This document shows, in pieces, positions 1-8,700 of a DNA stretch of 64,000 nt. This DNA is from Secundilactobacillus odoratitofui DSM 19909 = JCM 15043. GTDB lineage: Bacteria > Bacillota > Bacilli > Lactobacillales > Lactobacillaceae. Both the position numbers and the translations under genes were made by a program. The notes below the pieces were generated by a model. It saw nothing but the letters and a program-made list of their open reading frames with translations. It ran no database searches and had not been told where the DNA came from. The stretch spans positions 124,502 through 188,501 of the forward strand of contig NZ_AZEE01000028.1 in assembly GCF_001434895.1 (NCBI RefSeq). Reading direction: 5' to 3'. The number at the start of each line of letters is the position of its first letter. Within the stretch, counting starts at the first letter, position 1.

Positions 1-417
1 CGTTCAGTCGTTAATCGGGGGTTGAATACGGATGAGCTGGCAGAACCCAACTTACTGGCCATCCCTGGTACGATTGCGGCGTATACGAAAGGTGATGCCT
101 GGCTCGCGTCACTCAAGACCAAATTAAATCAAAACTATCAATTAGCGGTTGATTATTTGGCGGCCAACGTGCCAGCTGTCAAAGTGGTTCAAAGCACGGC
201 AACTTATTTAATGTGGCTTGATGTGAGTGCCATCACGGATGATGCGGATGCACTGACAGCTTCAATTCGAAAAACCACAGGCTTGATTTTATCGTCAGGC
301 TCAGTTTATCGCGGCAACGGGCCACAATTTTTGCGGTTGAACTTTGCCTGTCCAACAGCAATGTTGCAAGATGGGTTGAAGCGGTTAAAGCGGGGCATTG
401 AGACATTTCAATCGTAA
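1..417 (+). CDS. MalY/PatB-type PLP aminotransferase (C-terminal part)
   Basis: This is the tail of a fold-type I pyridoxal-phosphate enzyme; the frame is open to the left edge, so the gene starts outside the window and lacks its PLP-binding lysine here. The visible 138 codons end with a block (G-S-V-Y-R-G-N-G then F-L-R-L-N-F-A-C-P and a G-L-K-R-L helix) typical of the C-terminal domain of MalY/PatB proteins, which act as cystathionine beta-lyase or cysteine-S-conjugate beta-lyase in sulfur amino acid metabolism. The exact substrate cannot be read from this fragment. No terminator is evident directly after the stop. Confidence 0.8.
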   Translation, partial: RSVVNRGLNTDELAEPNLLAIPGTIAAYTKGDAWLASLKTKLNQNYQLAVDYLAANVPAVKVVQSTATYLMWLDVSAITDDADALTASIRKTTGLILSSGSVYRGNGPQFLRLNFACPTAMLQDGLKRLKRGIETFQS

Positions 418-553
418 ATGATTTTGATTCAATGTCTCAGGCAGATGGTTCTTAATTTCGTGTCGTATCTTCACATTAACGCAGCTTGACGTCGGTTTAA
501 GCGGTTTGACCTTTATACGAGTCGCGTGTTAATCTTTTGCTAAGGTAATTATT

Positions 554-619
554 CTGCCGCCGGGCAGCGCACCACAGTCACATCCTTTAGGCTTAATAGG
601 ATGTCGCTGTGGTGTTTTG
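554..619 (+). promoter_or_regulatory. Two leader hairpins, attenuator-like, before the SMR gene
   Basis: A small hairpin (CTGCC-GCCG-GGCAG, 554-567) is followed by a long one with arms 570-577/607-614 (8 bp) and 580-586/598-604 (7 bp), then a T-rich stretch and the ribosome binding site. The second hairpin could end transcription, so this may be an attenuator or the terminator of an upstream transcript. SugE-type genes are often under guanidine riboswitches, but I do not find the conserved guanidine-I, -II or -III elements. Confidence 0.4.
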
Positions 620-640
620 TATTTAAAGGAGTGTATTAAG

Positions 641-958
641 ATGGCTTGGATTTACTTAGTGGTTGCAGGGGTGTTTGAAGTCGTGTGGGCAACATTCATG
701 AAGTTTAGTGATGGGTTTCATAAGCTTGGGTTCACCGCACTGACGATCATTGGCATGTTGATTAGTTTTTGGTGTCTCGCAGAAGCGACTCGACGACTGC
801 CGATGAGCATTGCATATCCGATTTGGACTGGAATTGGGGCGGTTGGGACCGTTATTATCGGTGTTGTCTTGTTTGGTGATCGATTGAGTCCGCTGACTTG
901 GTTTTTCGTAGGGTGCTTGTTCATTGGCATCATTGGCATTAAACTGACGAGTCATTAG
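641..958 (+). CDS. sugE: SMR-family guanidinium exporter (SugE/Gdx type)
   Basis: A 105-residue, four-helix small multidrug resistance protein of the plasma membrane. The conserved glutamate of helix 1 (E13) sits in the run A-G-V-F-E-V-V-W-A, as in SugE/Gdx proteins, and the W-T-G-I-G-A-V-G segment of helix 3 is also characteristic of that branch rather than of EmrE/QacC drug exporters. Gdx members exchange guanidinium for protons as antiparallel dimers; that function is inferred from family. An in-frame ATG 24 bases upstream exists, but AAAGGAG at 625-631 lies within that extension and has good spacing to the ATG at 641, which I therefore choose. Confidence 0.85.
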   Translation: MAWIYLVVAGVFEVVWATFMKFSDGFHKLGFTALTIIGMLISFWCLAEATRRLPMSIAYPIWTGIGAVGTVIIGVVLFGDRLSPLTWFFVGCLFIGIIGIKLTSH

Positions 959-993
959 AAACTAATGGTTTGTGATATTGTCATGCAGAAAAA

Positions 994-1033
994 AGGCTAA
1001 TTACTCTGAGTAAATCGGAGTGATTAGCCTTTT
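994..1033. terminator. Bidirectional terminator between sugE and recA
   Basis: Inverted repeat AGGCTAATTACTC / GAGTGATTAGCCT (994-1030), with A-run on the left and T-run on the right, placed between the convergent sugE and recA genes. Confidence 0.85.
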
Positions 1034-1056
1034 AAAATGTTAGGGGAATGCATTGG

Positions 1057-2187
1057 TTATTTAGTTTCTGGGGTGTCCTTATCAGCCGGTTTAGCCTTAG
1101 TCGCTTTATCAGCTGGTTTTGGTTCTTCTTCAGGGGCATCTTCTTTAGCCCAGATTTCTTTGATCTTGGCTTCAATTTCGGTTTGTAATTCTGGGTGATC
1201 TTCCAGATACTTACGAACGTTAGTCTTACCTTGGCCGATTCGGTCTTCGTTGTATGAATACCAAGCACCGGCTTTTTGAATGACGTTGTTGTCAACGGCC
1301 AGATTCAACAGATCAGACACACGCGATAGACCCTTACCAAAGACGTTTTCAACTTCAATACGCTTGAATGGGGCAGCAACCTTGTTCTTAGTGATCTTGA
1401 TCTTAGTCATCTTACCAACAACTTCCATCTTGTCGCCTGAACCTTCTTTAACTTGTTCAGAACCAAAGACTTCCATTCGGATTGATGAATAGAACTTAAG
1501 TGCCCGGCCACCAGGGGTGACGTTAGGGTTACCGAACATCACACCAACTTTTTCACGTAATTGATTGATGAAGATCATCGTACAGTGGTTCTTGTTGATG
1601 GTCCCGGCCAGCTTACGGAGGGCTTGGGACATCAAACGGGCTTGTAAGCCAACGTGAGAATCACCCATTTCGCCTTCAATTTCAGCTTGAGGAACCAAAG
1701 CGGCCACTGAGTCAACCACGATCAAGTCGACTGCGGCACTGGCTGCCAACGCATCGGCAATTTCGAGACCTTGTTCACCCGTATCTGGTTGTGATAAGAG
1801 TAAGCTATCGAGATCAACGCCTAAGGCTTTAGTATAAACTGGATCAATGGCGTTTTCAGCATCGATGTAGGCAACGGTGCCACCATCGCGTTGAACTTGG
1901 GCAACGGCTGCTAGGGCCAAGGTCGTTTTACCAGATGATTCAGCGCCGTAAATTTCGATAATTCGCCCCTTAGGATAACCACCACCAATGGCGTGATCCA
2001 AGGACATCAAACCAGTTGAGAAACGGTCGATGTCGGTGTTAGTTGCGTCACCCATCCGCATAACGGCACCCTTACCAAAGTTCTTCTCAATTTTTTTAAG
2101 GGCGCGGTCAAGTTCGGCTTGGCGGGCTTCTTGGTTTTTAGCTTCAGCTTTAGTTTCGGCTTTTGAGTCTAATGATTTATAAGGCAT
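1057..2187 (-). CDS. recA: Recombinase RecA
   Basis: A 376-residue RecA: strand-exchange ATPase of homologous recombination and co-protease for LexA cleavage. Walker A G-A-E-S-S-G-K-T lies at residues 81-88; the L-I-V-V-D-S-V Walker B and the L2 region [13 protein letters not shown] follow, and the C-terminal tail is rich in Glu, Lys and Pro. A TTG extension of six codons upstream overlaps the GGAGG ribosome binding site, so the ATG that begins M-P-Y-K-S is the start. A LexA box and a promoter lie just upstream, indicating SOS induction. Nothing is missing compared with the family. Confidence 0.97.
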   Translation of the reverse strand: MPYKSLDSKAETKAEAKNQEARQAELDRALKKIEKNFGKGAVMRMGDATNTDIDRFSTGLMSLDHAIGGGYPKGRIIEIYGAESSGKTTLALAAVAQVQRDGGTVAYIDAENAIDPVYTKALGVDLDSLLLSQPDTGEQGLEIADALAASAAVDLIVVDSVAALVPQAEIEGEMGDSHVGLQARLMSQALRKLAGTINKNHCTMIFINQLREKVGVMFGNPNVTPGGRALKFYSSIRMEVFGSEQVKEGSGDKMEVVGKMTKIKITKNKVAAPFKRIEVENVFGKGLSRVSDLLNLAVDNNVIQKAGAWYSYNEDRIGQGKTNVRKYLEDHPELQTEIEAKIKEIWAKEDAPEEEPKPADKATKAKPADKDTPETK

Positions 2188-2212
2188 TATTGCTGTATCC
2201 TCCAAATTTTAA

Positions 2213-2236
2213 CGAACATTTGTTCTAGTCAGTATA
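2213..2236 (-). promoter_or_regulatory. LexA/DinR SOS box and -10 of recA
   Basis: CGAACATTTGTTCT at 2213-2226 matches the Gram-positive LexA box CGAACATATGTTCG at 12 of 14 positions. On the minus strand it lies just downstream of a TATACT -10 element (2231-2236) and upstream of the recA ribosome binding site, where bound LexA would block transcription. Confidence 0.85.
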
Positions 2237-2775
2237 TTAATTTTAACATGGATTAACCAGATTACAAGTGGAACGACGAAAATAAAAACAGATAAATGAG
2301 TTTAAAAAAATAAAGTAGCGTTTATCCATTGAATCAGAAAATTTGACGCATGGCTAAAGAAAACCAACTGATGTTAACTACGCCAAGAACCCCAAAGATT
2401 GTTTCATTTTGTATGACGCACTTTTAGAAGTTTCTGGGTAAGTCAAGATACGATTATTGATTAAGTCTCTATTTTATCATCTAAATTGGTTTTCAATCGA
2501 AGAAAAGTGTCAAATCTTAATACTATTTTGAATGTATATAGCCATTATAAAAATTAATTTAAAATAAGAACATTGTGTCAATCAGTATCGGTGTCGATAA
2601 CTTGTGCAATTCCTTGACAAGTTAAGAGGCCTGTACCTACTTTATTCAATTTAACGAATAATGGTTGCATAATCGAATCTGACTCTTTAAAATCGACTAT
2701 ACCAATTAGGAAATAATATACATGATTTCCTAACGGTATCTGTTGTATATGCATTTTGGAGAGGGTGGGTATAGG
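2237..2775. other. Intergenic region between recA and the giant surface protein gene
   Basis: About 540 bases of AT-rich DNA without a convincing gene. A 75-codon minus-strand reading frame (2578-2805) has no ribosome binding site and overlaps the start of the surface protein gene, so I do not accept it. The recA promoter lies at the left end; a probable promoter with an operator-like repeat lies at 2599-2643. I see nothing interpretable in 2290-2590. Confidence 0.6.
2599..2643 (+). promoter_or_regulatory. Possible promoter with operator-like inverted repeat
   Basis: Perfect arms AACTTGT (2599-2605) and ACAAGTT (2617-2623), 11 bases apart, overlap a consensus -35 TTGACA (2614-2619). A poor -10 (TACTTT, 2638-2643) follows after 18 bases. 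If real, it would drive the giant surface protein gene with a leader of about 130 bases, and a regulator could bind over the -35. Confidence 0.4.
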
Positions 2776-5700
2776 ATGAAAAAGCAGACCAATCGACAAC
2801 GGCAAAAATTGTTGGACGACGTCGAGCAGAAGAAGGTATGGTTTAAACTATATAAAGCTGGAACCAAATGGGTAATTGCCGGGTTAGCTACCGTAGCTTT
2901 TGGCATGACGGTTTCAGTGGGGCAGGTTAAAGCAGATACAACTGAATCAGGTGTGTCGTCAAGTTTGATCTCAGATCAGTCGACCGTTGCACCACCCGCA
3001 GAGCAACCAACGACTACTGATGTCGCAAACTTGAATACGGATGAAACTTCTACAACCGCAGATCAACTGGCGAATACTACTGACCAGACAAAGGGTGAAA
3101 GCCAGTCGTCAAATGCCGGAAGTAGCCAAACAGTGCAACCAGATAATTCAGCCACAGCTGGTACTGTCGCAGATTCACAGCCAACTGTGACACCACCGGC
3201 GTCCATTTCCGAATCATCATCGAACCCGACAACTCAACCCGAGTCAAATAGTAACACTACGGGTTCATCACAAGCTGAATCTGGTCCGCCAACAGTAGCA
3301 CCACAGTCAACTACGTCTAATTCGGTGGCCGATTCTGGTACTGTGGTTGCGGCTCAACCGGTTGAAGTACCAGCGATACCCGAAAATATCGTGAACGCGC
3401 CGATTGCACCACTTGCATTGGCGGCTGTTGCGGCATCGACAGTTCACGCATCCGACATTAATACTGCGGCCGTTGATATCACTGCGATGGCTTTGACCGA
3501 TGGGTTCGCAGCCAAAAAATTTCCTAGCCCAGTGATAACAACTGATGTCTCAAAACTTGCACCTGCAATTACCTATTATTTTGACGGAAAAGAAGTTATT
3601 CGAATAACCAATTTCACTATCAATCCAAATCAATCAACCTCGTGGACGCCGCTACCAAATAAATTATCGAATGAGATTTTGACTAATAAGATGTATCAAG
3701 GCAATTACACGTTGACTGCTACCAATACACGAACCGTGGACGGTCAGCTAGAGTTAACCCAAAATTCAGTCGTGACGCTTAATTTTGGTGCTAAAACGCT
3801 TACGTCAAGTGGCACGAATAAAATTGCCAACGATGTGATGATTAAATTAGCAACCTTAAATGGTGCTGGTGCGGTTACTTCAAGTAGTAATGTGGAGTTA
3901 TATGATCCAAATTTCGCACGGTGGGAGTATGAAATAGTACCAATTACAATCCCAGGATATAAAAATGAGTTTACGTTCCCAACAGCAGACAGTTCACTAG
4001 TCTTTGAATTCCAAGAAATGATGGATAGTAACGACATTAACACGCTCCCGTTACCCGATGGTTTCTCCCTTCACTGGGGGTTCATGCAGGTAACCCCAAC
4101 TACGATTAACCTGAATCCCGCGATAACCGATTGGCAGCCATACAATGGTGCTGGCACGGTAAGCAACATGATTATGAGAGGGACAGGGACGGCTGCTGGT
4201 GATACGATTACCATTTCCACAGTGGATGGCACTAAGTCGTTAAAGGTCGTAGTTGGTAATGACTACAATTGGTCGGCCAACTTGGCTGGGACGTTTAACG
4301 CCAATGATGCACTCTACGTTGTTGAGAGTAATAACTTGGGTGACACACCAGGTGCAGATATCGCCCAACAGAAAAACGTGATTTCACGTGTCATTAATTA
4401 CGTGGACAGTAGTAATCAAGTGTTAGCATCCAAGACAACTCAAAACGTTGAAATGACACGTGCTGTTTCAGGTAATTACATCAATAGTAGCTTAAGTAAC
4501 GTGACGTATGGCGCATGGCAAATTAATGACTCATTTGCGGCGGTCACGCCACCAACCGTTTCAGGTTATCTTGCAGCCACCGAGTTGGTGCCGGCAGCCA
4601 ATGCAGATCCAACGAAGCCGTTAACAACTGTGAACGTGACTTATAACCCAGTTGGCCAGTACACCTTCACAGGCTATACGCAACCGGTGACGCCAATTGC
4701 GTACCCGAATGCGAAAGATGATCCAACTACCATCGATGTGACAGGAGTGGAAATTCCGTTCTATCAGGGGTATACGGCTCAAATGGATGGCAATCAGCTA
4801 AAGTTAAAGGATGCCAATAATCCAGTTGGCGGGTACATTGCCCCCGTCCCAGTTGACCCCTTGAAAAACACTGCGATTACCTATTCTGCAGATGAACAGA
4901 AAGTGACGGTAATTGGCCAAGACGTCACGGATGAAAGCAATCCAGTCCAACTTTTCATCTATGACCAACCAGGGTATTCCGGTGATATCATCAATTATTC
5001 ACCTCAAGCTGATATTAACGATGCTATAAATTCAGGGTATTCAATGATTGAAAATCAATTTTCCGCCAGTGGCATGACGTACGATTTTGATCAAAATATC
5101 GATCAAAAGTATCTCATTAACTTTGTCCACATCTTAGCGCCAGTATCATCAAACACGTCGATTAAACCGGGTGAACCAGTCGACCCCAACAATCCTGATG
5201 GGCCAAAATGGCCGGCAGATTCTCAGGACGTTTCGGCGCTATCAAAAGTGGTGACGAGTACGATTGATTACGTCAATGATGAAGGCAATATTGTTTGGCC
5301 TTCTCAGACCCAAAAACTTCAGTTTGAAACGACTGGGACCATTGATTTGATCACTGGCGCACTCAATTCCGATGAAAAATGGGTACCAGTAACGCCTGAT
5401 GCGAATGGTGAACCGGATACGACATTCGATGCAGTTGTGAGTCCTAGTGTGGCCCGTTATTATACACTTGATCCAGTAGTGCCAGAGCAGACGGGTATTT
5501 CCGAAAAGACGGTTGATCAAACCACCACCGTCATTTATTTAACTTTAGGAAGTTGGCAAACTAACGATCCTAATATTAAAGACATCCGGTACCCATTCGA
5601 CCCGAATAATAGTGGGGGAATTTTACCAAACACTGCGCCAAATTATCCGGTAATTCCGTATGTACCTGGGATGACGCCGGTTGGACCGGAAGGTGTGCCG

Positions 5701-8700
5701 TTAGCGCCTAAGAATCCGTCAAACGTCAGTGAAGGCTATGTTCCGCCAACACCAACTTATCTAAGCGGCAACACAGAAATTAACTACCTTGCGGATCCAC
5801 AACAAGCCACAATCACTTATCAAGATGTTGAAAATCCAGACGAGCCAAGTATTCTAGGTGACGTTGATCAAATTGAAGGTGATGCTGGCACTACGTCAGA
5901 TTACCGAACGACTGACCGAATCAAAGCATTGGCGGCACAAGGCTACCAGTTACAAACAGATGATTATCCAACGGACGGTGTCGTATTTGATGATGATTAT
6001 CAAACCGTTCAGACCTTTACAGTGAACTTCATTCATTTAGTCGTCACGATTACCCCAGATAAACCGGGGCAGCCAGGACAGCCGATAGATCCAGATGTTG
6101 CCGATGGTGCAAAGTGGCCCGCCGGAACGGATGACGTATCGGCCTTAACAAAGGATGTCACGTCCACGATTACTTATGTGTTTGAAAACGGTGATAATGC
6201 AGCGCCAACGGTAGTCGATCATGTGACATTCACTCGAACCGCAACGGTTGATATCTTGACTGGTATTGTCACACCTGCTGATACTTGGACAGTGGTGACT
6301 AAAAATGCTGATGGTACAGAAGATACGGCCTTTGACGCAGTCCTAAGTCCGGTGATTAACGGTTACATTGCCTCACTTAAGCAGGTGCCAGCAGTTACGG
6401 ATGTAACGCCAACGACTGATAATCTCACGACTGAGGTGACCTATCGTCAGTTAGGGTCATGGGTGCCAACCGATCCTTCATTGCCGGCAATCATTTATCC
6501 CAATGATCCGGATAATGGTAACGGCATTCTACCGTTAACTGATCCTCAGTCACCCGTCATTGCTTACGTACCAGGTATGACTCCACTTGGACCAGATGGT
6601 AATGCGCTGATTCCTAAGAACCCGGATGATCCAACGCAAGGTTACATTCCACCAGTTCCAGCTGATTTGAGTCAACCAACGCCAATCACGTATACGGCTA
6701 ATCCACAACGGGCTACTGTCACTTACCAAGACATTCAGATTCCAGACAAACCAGTTGCAATTGGCATCGTTGACGTACTGGTTGGTAAAACTGGCGAAAC
6801 AATCGATTATGCTACGGCTGACCGGATTAACGAATTGGTGGCGCAAGGTTACCAACTAGTGGCTGATGGCTATCCAACGTCGGCCGTGAAGTTTGATAAT
6901 GTGAATAACGAAGATCAAGCCTTTCTTGTGACGTTTGTTCATGCAAATGCTTCAATAACACCTGAACAACCAGGGGTTCCTGGTGATCCTATCGATGCCA
7001 ACAATCCGAATGGACCAAAATGGCCTACAGGTTCTGATGATGTGGGGACCATTACCAAATCCGTCGTCGAAACGATACACTACGTTGAGGAAAGTAATCA
7101 ATTACTCGCAGAAGATTATGTGAATCAAATTGATTTTGCCACAACCGGACGAGTAGACTTGGTTACTGGCACCATTACGCCTGACGAGACAGGTTGGCAA
7201 GTGACATCAAAAAATGCGTTCGGAAATCCAGATAACACATTCGAGGCAGTTAAAAGCCCCGTGATAGCAGGCTATTATACGAAGACAACCGTGATTGACG
7301 CTGTTCCAAATATTGATGCCAAGACGGCCGATATTGAGCAAACAGTTATTTACCTAACGCTTGGTGGCTGGGAAACCAATGATCCAGCTACACCGGTAAT
7401 TTCTTATCCAAATGACCCAAACAATGGTGGTCAGTTACTACCAGCAACTGATCCAAATTACCCAGTGATTCCGTATGTACCTGGAAAGACACCAGTAGGA
7501 CCGGATGGGAAACCATTAACACCAAAAGATCCCGACGATGCTACGCTTGGTTATTTACCACCGACACCTGAAGATCTTAGTAAACCAACCCCAATCACGT
7601 ATACAGAAGATCCGCAACAAGCAACCATCACCTATCAAGACGTTTCTGATGAAAATCAGCCAGTGGTTTTGGGTGAAGTGGATCGCATTGAGGGTGAAGC
7701 CGGCACCACGGCGGTATATACCACAGCGAGCCGGATTGCTGAATTAACGGCGCGAGGTTATCAGTTACAAGATGACGAGTACCCAAAGGACGGCTTAGTA
7801 TTTGACAACGATTGGCGAACGGTTCAAGACTTTGTTGTTCGGTTCGTTCATGCAACGGCAACGCTGACGCCAGATGCACCTGGGAAGCCAGGGGAACCAA
7901 TCGATCCAAATAATCCAACCGGTCCGAAGTGGCCAGTGGGTACAGATGACGTTTCAGGTCTCAAAAAGGACGTAACGTCAACCATCACCTATGTTGTACC
8001 TGACACACAAACTGGTCCAGCCCAATATACGGATGTCATAAGCTTTGTCAGCACCGCGAGTGTCGACATGGTGAGTGGCACAGTGACGCCGAATAATGAT
8101 TGGACGGTGGCCACTAAAAACTCGGATGGTAGCGATGATACCACTTTTGATGCCGTGAAGAGTCCACAAGTGGTCGGCTACTTTACCATGACCCCAGAAG
8201 TGCCTGCTGTGTCAGGCATTACGCATACTTCAGATGACATCTCAAACGAGGTGATTTACGAAAAACTGGGCGCTTGGACGCCAACGGATCCATCACTGCC
8301 AAGCGTTGATTATCCAAACGATCCGAATAACGCTGGTCAGTTGTTACCAACGGATGACCCGAATTATCCAGTTATCCCGTATGTACCGGGGAAAACGCCA
8401 GTTGACGCCGACGGTAACGCTTTGAAGCCTAAAGATCCTGCTGATATCACACAAGGGTATGTGCCACCAACCCCAGCCGATTTAGGTACTTCAACGCCAA
8501 TTGATTACACGCTGAACGCTCAAAAAGCAACGGTGACGTATCAAGATGTTGAAGATAAATTACAGCCAAATACGTTAGGCAAAGTTGATGTCATAGAAGG
8601 TAAGACCGGTGAAGTGATGACCTACACGACAGCTGAACGAATTGCAGATTTAGTTGCCCAGGGCTTTGTGCTTCAAAATGATGAGTATTCGGCTAGCGAC

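Noticed and set aside
420-640. Guanidine riboswitch before sugE
   Set aside because: Conserved ykkC elements and ACGR loops are absent, so only a structured leader is reported.
656-955. Two minus-strand frames over sugE
   Set aside because: Shadows of the sugE coding sequence.
2578-2805. 75-codon minus-strand frame before the giant adhesin
   Set aside because: Overlaps the adhesin start and promoter; no ribosome binding site.
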